Below, in pieces: positions 48,052 through 57,118 of a stretch of 64,000 nucleotides of DNA (the first letter of the stretch is position 1; every line of letters starts with the position of its first letter). A model generated the notes under the pieces. That model saw only the letters and a list, made by a program, of their open reading frames with translations. It searched no databases and was not told where the DNA came from. This DNA is from Saccharibacillus deserti. Its GTDB lineage: Bacteria > Bacillota > Bacilli > Paenibacillales > Paenibacillaceae. Position numbers and translations under genes: made by a program. The DNA lies in contig NZ_JABJVN010000001.1 in assembly GCF_013618475.1 (NCBI RefSeq), positions 558,001 through 622,000 on the forward strand, written 5' to 3'.

Positions 48052-48471
48052 ATGAGCAGCTTACCTACAGAATTTGAACGGACGGAGATTGGCGAGATCC
48101 AGATCGCGCCCGAAGTGATCGAAGTGATCGCGGGACTGGCTACGATCGAAGTGGAAGGGATCGCGGGCATGAGCGGCGGATTTGCCGGCGGTATCGCCGA
48201 GCTGCTGGGACGCAAAAACCTGTCGAAAGGCGTTAAAGTGGAAGTCGGCCAGCGCGAAGCGGCAGTCGACGTATCCGTGATCGTCGAATACGGTTCCCGT
48301 CTGCCGGAAGTGGCCGGTGCGGTTCAGCGCAACGTCAAGCGTTCGATCGAAATGATGACGGGATTGTCCGTGATCGAAGTCAATGTGCATGTCCATGACG
48401 TGCAGTTCAAGACCAGAACGGTGGAACACCGGTCCGAAGAGCTCGAACTGGGTACGCCCCGGGTGAAATAA
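48052..48471 (+). CDS. Asp23/Gls24-family envelope stress protein (YqhY)
   Basis: A 139-residue protein: RTEIGEIQIAPEVIEVIAGLATIEVEGIAGMSGGF and VDVSVIVEYGSRLPEVAGAVQRNVKRSIEMMTGLSVIEVNVHVHDV are the conserved cores. ATG 48052 is preferred to ATG 48040 since the latter abuts AAGGTGG. In Bacillus YqhY modulates acetyl-CoA carboxylase activity, consistent with the accBC neighbourhood. Anchored to the membrane by AmaP in relatives. A palindrome over its promoter suggests regulated expression. Confidence 0.9.
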   Translation: MSSLPTEFERTEIGEIQIAPEVIEVIAGLATIEVEGIAGMSGGFAGGIAELLGRKNLSKGVKVEVGQREAAVDVSVIVEYGSRLPEVAGAVQRNVKRSIEMMTGLSVIEVNVHVHDVQFKTRTVEHRSEELELGTPRVK

Positions 48472-48482
48472 CGTTCTTTTCC

Positions 48483-48511
48483 AACCCCCGACCCGAAAAG
48501 TCGGGGTTTAC
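48483..48511 (+). terminator. Attenuator hairpin between asp23 and amaP
   Basis: AACCCCCGAC/GTCGGGGTTT, weak tail; partial read-through probable. Confidence 0.6.
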
Positions 48512-48538
48512 TACCGTTTTGAGGGGGCTTGGCTGTAC

Positions 48539-49078
48539 GTGGCAAAAATTGTGGACCGACTGCTGCTGTTCGTATACAGCATAACGATTTTGATTCTGAG
48601 TATTTTCGCCATCCTCCTGCTCAGCCGCTCGATCCGGATGCCGGTCGATTTCCGCTTCGATCTGCCGACCCTGTCGGCGGTCATCGCCGGATTGGCCGTG
48701 CTGATCCTGATCAGCCTGCGCATGCTGTTCGTCTCGCTGCGGCGCAGCCGCGGCAATCTTCATTCCGTCGATCAGCGGACCGATCTGGGCGATATCCAGA
48801 TCTCCGTGGAAACGATCGAGAACTTATGCCTGAAGGCGGCTTCCCGCGTACGCGGCGTCAAAGAGCCTCGTACGCGAATCCGCATGACCGAGCCCGGGCT
48901 GGATGTCCGGATCCGCACGGTCGTCGACGGCGAATATCCGATCCCGGCGCTGACGGAAGAAGTGCAGCGGGGCGTCAAGGAATTCGTGCAGGAAATCACC
49001 GGTATTCCGGTGGCTTCGGTTTCTGTCTATATTGCGGGAGTCGTGCAGCCCCAGGCATTCAAAAGCCGGGTGGAATAG
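48539..49078 (+). CDS. amaP: Alkaline shock membrane anchor protein
   Basis: A 179-residue protein with two N-terminal membrane helices (LLLFVYSITILILSIFAILLL and LSAVIAGLAVLILISLRMLFV) joined by a short hairpin, then a cytoplasmic Asp23-like domain (LGDIQISVETIENLCLKAASRVRGVKEPRTRIRM). AmaP holds Asp23 at the membrane in Staphylococcus. It starts at GTG behind GAGGGGG. Twelve bases before the DUF2273 gene, the usual partner. Confidence 0.9.
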   Translation: MAKIVDRLLLFVYSITILILSIFAILLLSRSIRMPVDFRFDLPTLSAVIAGLAVLILISLRMLFVSLRRSRGNLHSVDQRTDLGDIQISVETIENLCLKAASRVRGVKEPRTRIRMTEPGLDVRIRTVVDGEYPIPALTEEVQRGVKEFVQEITGIPVASVSVYIAGVVQPQAFKSRVE

Positions 49079-49090
49079 GAGTGAGCGCCG

Positions 49091-49324
49091 ATGAATTGGA
49101 GTGAAATCTGGGCCGTGTACGGAGGCCGTTTGGCCTGGACGGCCTGGGGATTGTTTTTCGGCCTCCTGTATCTGCTGGCCGGATTCGGACCCATGCTTGT
49201 GGTCCTGCTGCTGACGCTGCTCGGGTATGGGATCGGAAGGCGCAAAGATCTGCGCGCCGGACCGCTTCTCCCCTGGAGCGAGATTCGCGATCGGCTCGTG
49301 CAGCGCTGGCGTCCGTTTCGGTAA
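49091..49324 (+). CDS. DUF2273 small membrane protein
   Basis: A 77-residue membrane protein, WSEIWAVYGGRLAWTAWGLFFGLLYLLAGFGPMLVVLLLTLLGYGIGRRKD with two hydrophobic helices and a short basic tail. DUF2273 proteins accompany asp23 and amaP in Firmicutes; their exact role is unknown. The 281 bases after it, 49325-49605, hold no credible gene, only a GC-rich stretch with a weak GGCC hairpin at 49468. Confidence 0.87.
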   Translation: MNWSEIWAVYGGRLAWTAWGLFFGLLYLLAGFGPMLVVLLLTLLGYGIGRRKDLRAGPLLPWSEIRDRLVQRWRPFR

Positions 49325-49605
49325 CCGAACCTGAACGGACTGCCGGGCTTACTGCCAAATGGAGCGAAAGCCTGTGAGACGTTTTTACGCCGGGCATAAC
49401 AAAGGGCTTGCGTCCGTCTTGAGAGCAAGACAGGCGGCGTTTCTCGCCGGAACACGAGGGCGGTACGGCCTGAAAAAAGGCCGGCCGGCCCGTTTTTCGC
49501 GAGCAGCGGAGCTTTTGCCGGCGGGAGAAGCGTTTCACAGGTTTTTGCATGTGCAAGAACAGTTGGATTGATCAAAGAACGAACAACAGATTGCGGGAGG
49601 GACCC

Positions 49606-50058
49606 ATGAAAAGAAGACTGGGAAGAGAACTTGCGGTACAGAGCTTGTACCAAATGGAAATGAACGAAGTAGCGGCATTCGATGCCGTGTCGATGCTGAT
49701 TTCGGAAGCCGGGGACGAAAACGAAGGCGAAGTCAAACTGGAAGATGCCGACCGTCTGGCCGAGTATGTGCTGGAACTGGTCAACGGAACGTGGACGCAC
49801 AAAGCGGCGATCGACGATCTGCTCGGCACGTATCTCAAAGGGTGGCAGATCAGCCGCCTGTCGCGCGTAGACCGCCAGATTCTGCGTCTGGCCGCTTACG
49901 AAATGATCTTTGCCGAAGATGTTCCGGCCAAGGTAGCCGTCAACGAAGCGATCGAATTGTCCAAACACTTCGGTACCGACGAGTCCGGCAAGTTCGTCAA
50001 CGGCGTACTCGGCAAAATGATTCAGGACGCCGAAGAACTGAAAACGAAATTGAAATAA
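49606..50058 (+). CDS. nusB: Transcription antitermination factor NusB
   Basis: A 150-residue all-helical RNA-binding factor for rRNA antitermination. [22 protein letters not shown] and [52 protein letters not shown] are diagnostic. ATG 49606 follows GGGAGGGAC; an upstream in-frame ATG is rejected. Conserved start of the nusB-folD-xseAB-ispA-dxs block. Confidence 0.96.
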   Translation: MKRRLGRELAVQSLYQMEMNEVAAFDAVSMLISEAGDENEGEVKLEDADRLAEYVLELVNGTWTHKAAIDDLLGTYLKGWQISRLSRVDRQILRLAAYEMIFAEDVPAKVAVNEAIELSKHFGTDESGKFVNGVLGKMIQDAEELKTKLK

Positions 50059-50120
50059 ACGTTTGCTTCTTTTTTCATTCGGCATTTTATATAGACTTTT
50101 ATATTAAAGGAGAGAAAAAC

Positions 50121-50981
50121 ATGACGACAGCCCAAATTATCAGCGGAAAACAAGTATCGGACGAAATTCGCCTAAACCTGAAAGCCGAGGTCGAAGCGCT
50201 TGTCGCCCAAGGCTGCGTGCCTGGACTCGCCGTCGTGCTCGTCGGAGAAGATCCGGCCTCCCAAGTCTATGTACGCAACAAAGCCAAAGCGTGCGAAGAC
50301 CTCGGCTATTATTCCGAAGTTCATCGCCTCGAAGCCGATACCTCGCAGGAAGATCTGCTTGCGCTTGTAGAAAAGCTCAATGAACAAGAGAACATCAACG
50401 GCATTCTCGTGCAGCTTCCGCTGCCGGGCCATATCGAAGAAAAAGCGGTAATTAACGCCATTTCTCCGGAAAAAGACGTGGACGGCTTCCATCCGGTCAA
50501 TGTCGGCAATCTAATGATCGGCGATGACAGCCTGCTTCCTTGTACGCCGGCAGGCGTGATCGAACTGATCAAGCATACCGGTATTGAAATGTCCGGCAAA
50601 CATGCCGTGGTCATCGGCCGCAGCAATATCGTCGGCAAGCCGGTCTCGATGCTGCTTCAGCGCGAGGACGCTACGGTAACGATGTGCCACTCGCGGACAG
50701 CGAACATGAAAGAACTGACCCGCCAGGCGGACATTCTGGTCGTTGCCGTAGGCCGCGCCAACTTCGTCGACGCTTCGTACATCAAGCCGGGCGCTGTGGT
50801 GATCGATGTCGGCATCAACCGTCTGGAAACAGGCAAACTGGCCGGCGACGTGGATTTCGAATCGGCCAGCTCCGTATCGGGTCCGATTACGCCGGTACCG
50901 GGCGGCGTCGGTCCGATGACGATCACGATGTTGATGAAAAATACGCTGCTTGCGGCCAAGCGCGCGCACGGCCTTTCGTAA
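50121..50981 (+). CDS. folD: Methylenetetrahydrofolate dehydrogenase/cyclohydrolase
   Basis: A 286-residue bifunctional enzyme of one-carbon metabolism. [22 protein letters not shown] contains the catalytic Tyr-x3-Lys, and [38 protein letters not shown] and the C-terminal [19 protein letters not shown] are invariant motifs. ATG 50121 follows AAAGGAGAG. It precedes xseA by 15 bases. Confidence 0.97.
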   Translation: MTTAQIISGKQVSDEIRLNLKAEVEALVAQGCVPGLAVVLVGEDPASQVYVRNKAKACEDLGYYSEVHRLEADTSQEDLLALVEKLNEQENINGILVQLPLPGHIEEKAVINAISPEKDVDGFHPVNVGNLMIGDDSLLPCTPAGVIELIKHTGIEMSGKHAVVIGRSNIVGKPVSMLLQREDATVTMCHSRTANMKELTRQADILVVAVGRANFVDASYIKPGAVVIDVGINRLETGKLAGDVDFESASSVSGPITPVPGGVGPMTITMLMKNTLLAAKRAHGLS

Positions 50982-50996
50982 GCGGGAGGTTCGGGT

Positions 50997-52358
50997 ATGG
51001 AGCAGCGCATACTGTCGATCCAGGAGCTGAACCGGTATATCCGCCAGAAGTTCGAAGCGGACCCGCTGCTGCCTGAAGTGTGGGTGCGCGGCGAGATTTC
51101 GAATTTCACGCATCATTCGAGCGGGCATATGTATTTTACGCTAAAAGATGCCGGAAGCCGCGTGCGGGCGATCATGTTCGCTTCGCACAACAAACGCCTG
51201 CCGTTTATTCCGCGCGAAGGCACACGCGTCATCGCGCAGGGCAGCGTCTCGGTGTTCGAACGCGACGGACAATACCAGATTTATTTGACCCAGATGCAGC
51301 CCGACGGTGTCGGCAGCCTCTATCTGGCTTACGAGCAGCTCAAGAAAAAGCTCGAGACCGAAGGGCTGTTCGACGAAAGCGGCAAGCGGAAGATTCCGGT
51401 CATGCCCAAAGCGATCGGAGTAATTACGTCGCCGACAGGTGCGGCCGTTCGGGATATTCTGACCACGCTCGGCCGCCGGTTCCCCGGCGTGCCCGTTATG
51501 CTGTATCCGGCTTTGGTGCAGGGCAAAGAAGCCGCCGCGTCGATCGTGCGCGGGATTCGCATCCTGAACCGTCTGGGCGAAGCGGACGTGTTGATCATCG
51601 GCCGCGGCGGAGGCTCGCTAGAAGAACTGTGGGCTTTTAACGAAGAGATCGTGGCCCGGGCCATCTACGATTCGGCGATCCCGGTCATCTCGGCCGTGGG
51701 ACACGAGACCGACTTTACGATCTCCGATTTTGCCGCCGATCTGCGGGCGGCTACCCCAACGGCCGCCGCGGAACTTGCGGTGCCGGACCGGCGCGAGCTG
51801 CAGCAGCGGCTCGCCGTGCTGCAGCAGCGCCTGCGCGGCGCCCTGCTGCGCCGGGCTGCGCAGGAACGCGAGCGCCTCGCGCGCCTGCAGCGTTCCGCCG
51901 TGCTGCGGCAGCCGCAGCGCGCCCTGCAGCCGCACGCGCAGCGGCTCGACGGGCTGACGCGCCGCCTGACGGCGCGGACCGAAGCCCGCTTCGCCTCGGG
52001 CCGCGACAAGCATGCGCGCCTGCACGGCAGGCTGTCGCGCTTCTATCCGGGCGCGCAGCTGCAGCTGGCTTCGCGCCAGCTGGGCGGCCTGGACGGCCGT
52101 TTGGACGCCGCCATGAACGCCGCTGTCAAAGACCGGCGCCAGCGTCTGCTCGGCAGCGTGAGACAGCTTGATGCGCTCAGTCCCCTCAAGGTCATGGCGC
52201 GCGGATACAGCCTGGTCTACGACGAGAGCCAGCAGCGGCTGATCAAGTCCGCACATGAAGTAAGCGAAGGCGACCGGATTGTCGTCCGGGTAAACGACGG
52301 AAGCCTGGACTGCCGGGTGATTCAAACGACGGAGGAGGCCAATCGAAGTGGACAATAA
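50997..52358 (+). CDS. xseA: Exodeoxyribonuclease VII large subunit
   Basis: A 453-residue subunit of a single-strand exonuclease. N-terminal OB fold (LPEVWVRGEISNFTHHSSGHMYFTLKD), catalytic domain (IGVITSPTGAAVRDILTTLGRRFP, IIGRGGGSLEELWAFNEE, SAVGHETDFTISDFAADLRAATPTAAAEL) and a long Gln/Arg/Leu coiled coil at about residues 265-380, where the DNA becomes very GC-rich (51780-52100). The composition is that expected for an Arg- and Ala-rich coil, not a sign of transfer. Overlaps xseB by 11 bases. Confidence 0.95.
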   Translation: MEQRILSIQELNRYIRQKFEADPLLPEVWVRGEISNFTHHSSGHMYFTLKDAGSRVRAIMFASHNKRLPFIPREGTRVIAQGSVSVFERDGQYQIYLTQMQPDGVGSLYLAYEQLKKKLETEGLFDESGKRKIPVMPKAIGVITSPTGAAVRDILTTLGRRFPGVPVMLYPALVQGKEAAASIVRGIRILNRLGEADVLIIGRGGGSLEELWAFNEEIVARAIYDSAIPVISAVGHETDFTISDFAADLRAATPTAAAELAVPDRRELQQRLAVLQQRLRGALLRRAAQERERLARLQRSAVLRQPQRALQPHAQRLDGLTRRLTARTEARFASGRDKHARLHGRLSRFYPGAQLQLASRQLGGLDGRLDAAMNAAVKDRRQRLLGSVRQLDALSPLKVMARGYSLVYDESQQRLIKSAHEVSEGDRIVVRVNDGSLDCRVIQTTEEANRSGQ

Positions 52359-52644
52359 GACCGGAATGCAAGCCGATGGAGGGCAATCCCCTCAGGCGGT
52401 GAACGCCGAACTGAACTTTGAGCAGGCGATGGACCAGCTCGAGCGAATCGTTTCCGAACTGGAACAAGGCGATGTGCCGCTCGAGAAAGCGATCGATTTG
52501 TTCCAGCGCGGCATGCAGCTGTCTCAGCTGTGCGGCCAGAAGCTCGAACAGGTGGAGCGCAAGATCGAAACGATCGTGGAAGAAGACGGTCAGCTCCGGC
52601 GCCGGAATTTTGCGGGTGAAGCGGAAAGCGGGGAAGACTTTTGA
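52348..52644 (+). CDS. xseB: Exodeoxyribonuclease VII small subunit
   Basis: A 98-residue helical subunit; the core LNFEQAMDQLERIVSELEQGDVPLEKAIDLFQRGMQLSQLCGQKLEQVERKIE is the XseB signature. It starts at GTG within the end of xseA behind GGAGGAGG. The extra N-terminal 20 residues make it slightly longer than usual. Confidence 0.94.
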   Translation: MDNKTGMQADGGQSPQAVNAELNFEQAMDQLERIVSELEQGDVPLEKAIDLFQRGMQLSQLCGQKLEQVERKIETIVEEDGQLRRRNFAGEAESGEDF

Positions 52645-53546
52645 ACAGCGCATTCGAGCTTGAGCCCTATATCAAACAAGTCGCTTCCGACTTGGATCGG
52701 TATTTTGCCGAAGCGTTTCCGGGCGAATGGGATATGCCGGCCGCACTGCTGGAGTCCATGCGCTATTCGCTGGATGCCGGCGGCAAACGCCTGCGTCCGC
52801 TGCTGGTCGTAGCGGCCTGCGAGAGCCTGGGCGGAAGCCGCCAAGCGGCGATCCGAGTAGCCGCTGCCGTCGAGATGGTCCATACGTATTCGCTGATCCA
52901 CGACGATCTGCCTGCGATGGACGACGACGATCTGCGCCGCGGCAAACCGACCAACCATAAAGTGTTCGGGGAAGCGATGGCGATTTTGGCCGGGGACGGA
53001 CTGCTGACGCATGCTTTTTATGTAGTCACGACCCTTGCCAAAGACGGACTGCTGTCTGCGGAAGCGGCGGTATCGATCGTATCCGATCTGGCCGAGTACG
53101 CGGGACCCCGCGGCATGGTCGGCGGCCAGGTGGCCGATATGGAAGGCGAACAAGGCACGACCGATCTTGCGCGGCTCGAATATATCCACCTGCACAAGAC
53201 GAGCGATCTGATCATGTTTTCGCTGCTTGCGGGCGGACGCTGCGCCGGAGCGACTCAAGCGCAGCTGGACGCTCTGCAGACGTTCGGCCGGGGAATCGGG
53301 TTGGCTTTCCAGATCCAAGACGATATTCTCGATCTGATCGGCGACGAGAACAAACTGGGCAAAAAAACGCAGAGCGACGTCAAGATGGAAAAAGTGACCT
53401 ATCCATATTTCCTGGGGATCGATTCGTCGAAGGAAGAAGTGCGGAGGCTCAGCGAGGAAGCCAAATCGGCTGTCCTCGGAGCGGGCCTGCACACGTCCGA
53501 GACGCTGATTGCCATCGCCGATTATTTGGTGGAACGGGACCGTTAA
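52641..53546 (+). CDS. ispA: Farnesyl diphosphate synthase
   Basis: A 301-residue short-chain polyprenyl synthase that makes the C15 precursor of isoprenoids. The first aspartate-rich motif is DDLPAMDDDDLRRGKPTNHK and the second DDILDLIGDENKLGKK; the GGKRLRPLLVVAACES motif is in place. Small spacing between the Asp of motif one and the upstream aromatic (MVHTYSLIHDD) fits a farnesyl-type product. TTG start overlaps the xseB stop by four bases. Confidence 0.93.
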   Translation: MNSAFELEPYIKQVASDLDRYFAEAFPGEWDMPAALLESMRYSLDAGGKRLRPLLVVAACESLGGSRQAAIRVAAAVEMVHTYSLIHDDLPAMDDDDLRRGKPTNHKVFGEAMAILAGDGLLTHAFYVVTTLAKDGLLSAEAAVSIVSDLAEYAGPRGMVGGQVADMEGEQGTTDLARLEYIHLHKTSDLIMFSLLAGGRCAGATQAQLDALQTFGRGIGLAFQIQDDILDLIGDENKLGKKTQSDVKMEKVTYPYFLGIDSSKEEVRRLSEEAKSAVLGAGLHTSETLIAIADYLVERDR

Positions 53547-53646
53547 ATCGGCTCGAACACCAACGATCCGGTTTCGACGCTCGCTTGCTCGGGTATTGAA
53601 GAACAGCAGAATCGGCAGCGGGCAGGATCGGAGCCGAAGCTTCGAA

Positions 53647-53676
53647 TTGGCTTTGTTTCCTGAAAAACGATATAAT
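53647..53676 (+). promoter_or_regulatory. Promoter of the dxs-tlyA-argR-recN group
   Basis: TTGGCT and TATAAT spaced 18 bases, 90 bases before dxs. Confidence 0.55.
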
Positions 53677-53765
53677 AACCCATACTACGGCGTTCACCGA
53701 GATGCCACAATTCAAAATCGTTCGAGACCGAATTCAGGAAAATGAAGGAAAGCGGGGAATAACAT

Positions 53766-55670
53766 ATGCTGCTTCCGCAAATTAATCAACCCGGCGATCT
53801 GAAGAAGCTGCCGTCCGATCAACTGGCGCCGCTTGCCCAGGAGATCCGTCAGTTTTTGATCGAAAAGCTGTCGGTTACGGGAGGCCATCTGGCTTCCAAC
53901 CTTGGCGTAGTCGAGTTGACGTTGGCGCTGCATTATTGCTACGAAAGTCCGAAAGACAAGTTTATTTTTGATGTGGGCCACCAGGCTTATGTGCACAAGA
54001 TTTTGACCGGCAGACAGGACCGTTTCGATACCCTGCGCAAATACAAAGGCCTCTGCGGTTTCGTCAAACGCGTGGAAAGCGAACACGACGTTTGGGAAGC
54101 CGGCCACAGCAGTACGTCGCTGTCCGCGGCGATGGGCATGGCGATGGCGCGCGATCTCAAAGGCGAAAGCAACAAAGTGGTAGCGGTGATCGGCGACGGC
54201 GCATTGACCGGCGGCATGGCGTTCGAAGCGCTGAACCATATCGGTCATGAGAAGAAAAACCTGCTCGTCGTCCTCAACGACAACGAGATGTCGATCGCGC
54301 CGAACGTAGGCGCCATGCACAACTATCTCAGCCGCGTCCGTTCGGACCGTCATTATCTGCGGGCCAAAGACGACGTGGAATCCCTGATCAAAAAGATTCC
54401 GGCAATCGGGGGCAAGCTTGCCCGGACAGCCGAAAAAGTCAAAGATAGTCTCAAATACATGATGGTTCCGGGCGTTTTGTTCGAAGAACTGGGCTTCAAA
54501 TATATCGGGCCGATCGACGGGCACGACCTGCCGACCTTGATGGAGACATTCCGCCAGTCGGATCATATCGACGGACCGGTACTCGTTCATATCGTAACGA
54601 CCAAAGGCAAAGGCTACAAACCCGCCGAAACGGATTCGCACAAATGGCACGGTATTTCTCCGTACAAGATCGAATCCGGCCAGACGCTCAAATCGGCCGG
54701 CAATCCGATGTATACGGAAGTATTCGGCCGCACGCTGATCGAACTCGCGGAACAGGACGAGCGGATCGTCGCCGTTACGCCGGCTATGCCGGGCGGTTCG
54801 GGATTGATGGAATTTGCCGCAAGATTCCCGAAACGGATGATCGATGTCGGGATCGCCGAGCAGCATGCCGCAACCCTGTGTGCCGCCATGGCCATGGAAG
54901 GCATGAAACCGGTCTTCGCCGTATACTCGACCTTTATGCAGCGCGCCTACGACCAGATCGTGCACGACATCTGCCGTCATAACGCGAACGTCATGTTTGC
55001 GATCGATCGGGCCGGATTTGTCGGAGCGGACGGAGAAACGCATCAAGGCGTCTATGATATTGCCTTCCTGCGCCATATCCCGAACATGGTGCTGATGATG
55101 CCAAAAGACGAGAATGAACTGCGCCATATGATGAAAACGGCGCTTGATTACGATAAAGGGCCGATCGGCTTCCGTTATCCGCGGGTCAACGGTCTTGGCG
55201 TTCCGCTTGACCAGACGCTCAAAAGCATTCCGATCGGAAGCTGGGAAACGGTTCGCGAAGGCGAGAACTGCGCGATTTTGGCTGTAGGTCCCATGGTGCA
55301 AACCGCTCTTGCGGCTGCCGAACTGTTGAAGTCGTCGGGAATCCAGGCAAGTGTCGTCAATGCACGCTTCCTGAAGCCGCTCGATGAGCGGATGCTGACC
55401 GATCTGGCCGACCGCGGCGTCAAACTTCTGGTTATGGAAGAAGCTTCGCAGGCCGGCGGCCTGGGCGGAGCGGTGCTGGAGTTCTATGCGTCCCGCGGAA
55501 TCGCCCATGCCGACGTACGCATTCTGGGTGTGCCGGACTGCTTTATCGAGCATGGCAGCATCAAAGAGCAGCAGGAAGAAGCCGGCTTGACAGCCGAACA
55601 TGCGGCGGACCTCGTACGCGAGAGCGTAACGGGAAGCCGCCTGGCCCTCAAAACGGGACTGCCTTCGTAA
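53766..55670 (+). CDS. dxs: 1-deoxy-D-xylulose-5-phosphate synthase
   Basis: A 634-residue thiamine-diphosphate enzyme that condenses pyruvate and glyceraldehyde-3-phosphate, the first step of the MEP isoprenoid pathway. [34 protein letters not shown] and [17 protein letters not shown] bind the cofactor, and [35 protein letters not shown] and GFRYPRVNG are later motifs. It follows ispA by 219 bases with its own promoter. Confidence 0.97.
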   Translation: MLLPQINQPGDLKKLPSDQLAPLAQEIRQFLIEKLSVTGGHLASNLGVVELTLALHYCYESPKDKFIFDVGHQAYVHKILTGRQDRFDTLRKYKGLCGFVKRVESEHDVWEAGHSSTSLSAAMGMAMARDLKGESNKVVAVIGDGALTGGMAFEALNHIGHEKKNLLVVLNDNEMSIAPNVGAMHNYLSRVRSDRHYLRAKDDVESLIKKIPAIGGKLARTAEKVKDSLKYMMVPGVLFEELGFKYIGPIDGHDLPTLMETFRQSDHIDGPVLVHIVTTKGKGYKPAETDSHKWHGISPYKIESGQTLKSAGNPMYTEVFGRTLIELAEQDERIVAVTPAMPGGSGLMEFAARFPKRMIDVGIAEQHAATLCAAMAMEGMKPVFAVYSTFMQRAYDQIVHDICRHNANVMFAIDRAGFVGADGETHQGVYDIAFLRHIPNMVLMMPKDENELRHMMKTALDYDKGPIGFRYPRVNGLGVPLDQTLKSIPIGSWETVREGENCAILAVGPMVQTALAAAELLKSSGIQASVVNARFLKPLDERMLTDLADRGVKLLVMEEASQAGGLGGAVLEFYASRGIAHADVRILGVPDCFIEHGSIKEQQEEAGLTAEHAADLVRESVTGSRLALKTGLPS

Positions 55671-55732
55671 TTCTTCGTTTCAAGCGAAGCGGCTGCTGAC
55701 GTGCGTATTTCATACAGAAAGAGAGCCTGATT

Positions 55733-56596
55733 ATGGCCGAGCCAAAAGAGAAAATCGAAAAAGAACGAATCGACGTTCTGCTCGTGGAGCAGGCGTATTA
55801 CGAAAGCAGGGAAAAAGCGAAGGCCGCCATTATGGCGGGCCTTGTTTTTGCCGATAACGAACGCATCGAAAAGCCGGGCATGAAAGTATCACGGGAGGCC
55901 GCACTGCATGTCAAGGGTGCGGTCCATCCGTATGTAAGCCGGGGCGGGTTGAAGCTTGCAAAAGCGCTGACCACGTTCGGAATCGATATGAAAGACCGGG
56001 TGATGCTGGATATCGGTTCTTCGACCGGAGGTTTTACCGATTGTGCGCTGCAAAACGGAGCCTCTTACGTCTACGCGATCGATGTGGGTTACAATCAGCT
56101 CGACTGGTCGCTGCGAAACGACGAGCGGGTAAACGTGATGGAGCGCACCAATTTCCGGTATATGACCCCGGGAGAATTGACGGGGCCCCAGCCGGATTTT
56201 GCAAGTATCGACGTTTCGTTTATTTCGCTCAGACTGATTCTGCCTCCGCTCGTCCAGCTGCTTCGGCGTCCGGCCGAAGTGGCCGCGCTGATTAAGCCGC
56301 AGTTTGAAGCGGGCCGGGAAAAGGTCGGCAAATCCGGAGTGGTGCGCGATCGCAAAGTTCATGAAGACGTGCTGAATCAGGTGCTGACTTTTGCCAATGC
56401 GCTGGGCTTTGAGATCGGCGGACTGACTTTTTCTCCGATTACCGGGGGAGAAGGCAACGTCGAATTTCTCGCTTACCTGAAACTGCCGGAAGGAGAAAGC
56501 GTCCCGCTCGGCGAAGAAAGTATTCGGGAACTGGCGTCAAATACGGCGGCGGAAGCCGCTCGAACTTTTCAAAGAAACTCATCCACCGACCGGTGA
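55733..56596 (+). CDS. tlyA: TlyA-family rRNA 2'-O-methyltransferase
   Basis: A 287-residue RNA methyltransferase: N-terminal S4 domain (RIDVLLVEQAYYESREKAKAAIMAGLVFADNERIEKPGMK), then an FtsJ-like fold with HPYVSRGGLKLAKAL, MLDIGSSTGGFTDCALQNGASYVYAIDVGYNQL and ALIKPQFEAGREKVGKSGVV. Relatives methylate 16S and 23S rRNA and affect capreomycin sensitivity. Conserved order dxs-tlyA-argR. A hairpin overlaps its stop. Confidence 0.93.
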   Translation: MAEPKEKIEKERIDVLLVEQAYYESREKAKAAIMAGLVFADNERIEKPGMKVSREAALHVKGAVHPYVSRGGLKLAKALTTFGIDMKDRVMLDIGSSTGGFTDCALQNGASYVYAIDVGYNQLDWSLRNDERVNVMERTNFRYMTPGELTGPQPDFASIDVSFISLRLILPPLVQLLRRPAEVAALIKPQFEAGREKVGKSGVVRDRKVHEDVLNQVLTFANALGFEIGGLTFSPITGGEGNVEFLAYLKLPEGESVPLGEESIRELASNTAAEAARTFQRNSSTDR

Positions 56597-56606
56597 GTTT
56601 CTTTGT
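56571..56606 (+). terminator. Hairpin at the tlyA stop
   Basis: AAAGAAACTCA/TGAGTTTCTTT. The stop codon lies in the 3' arm. Weak tail, so probably partial. Confidence 0.55.
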
Positions 56607-56649
56607 GTTGGATACGTTTAATAACTATTGCTGACCGAGGGGGAGTCCT

Positions 56650-57099
56650 ATGAAGGGACAACGACATATCAAAATCCGGGAGATTATCTCGAGCCGGGAT
56701 ATCGAAACGCAGGATGAATTGGTAGCCGCGCTTCGTACGGCGGGCTTTCAGGTTACGCAGGCCACCGTATCGCGAGATATCAAGGAGCTGCTTCTGATCA
56801 AGGTTCCGCTCGACGACGGCCGGTACAAATATTCAATGCCGACCGATCAGCGCTATAATCCGGTACAGAAGCTCAAACGTGCGTTGGTAGACAATTTTGT
56901 CCATATCGACCATTCCGGCAATCTCGTCGTCATGAAGTGTCTGCCGGGAACGGCAAACTCGATTGCGGCGCTGCTCGACAATATGGAATGGTCGGAAATC
57001 ATGGGAACGATCTCGGGTGACGATACGATTCTCCTGATCTGCCGCCAGCCCGAGAACAGCCAGACGGTGATCGGTCAAATTATGGGATTCATTTCCTAA
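56650..57099 (+). CDS. argR: Arginine repressor ArgR/AhrC
   Basis: A 149-residue hexameric regulator. The winged helix [51 protein letters not shown] has the SRDIKEL motif, and the arginine-binding core is [35 protein letters not shown] with the conserved GTISGDDT aspartates. It controls arginine synthesis and use. GGGGAGTCC lies upstream of ATG. recN follows by 19 bases. Confidence 0.96.
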   Translation: MKGQRHIKIREIISSRDIETQDELVAALRTAGFQVTQATVSRDIKELLLIKVPLDDGRYKYSMPTDQRYNPVQKLKRALVDNFVHIDHSGNLVVMKCLPGTANSIAALLDNMEWSEIMGTISGDDTILLICRQPENSQTVIGQIMGFIS

Positions 57100-57118
57100 A
57101 CTCTATTGAGGTGAGTGC

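Noticed and set aside
49359-49571. 70-codon frame between the DUF2273 gene and nusB
   Set aside because: No ribosome site, Arg/Ala-biased composition of random GC-rich DNA, and no recognisable domain.
51780-52100. Strong GC and CTGCAGC-rich stretch suggesting foreign DNA
   Set aside because: It codes for the Arg/Gln/Leu coiled coil of xseA, whose frame and motifs are continuous.
53712-55601. About 630-codon frame antisense to dxs
   Set aside because: Shadow frame of dxs.
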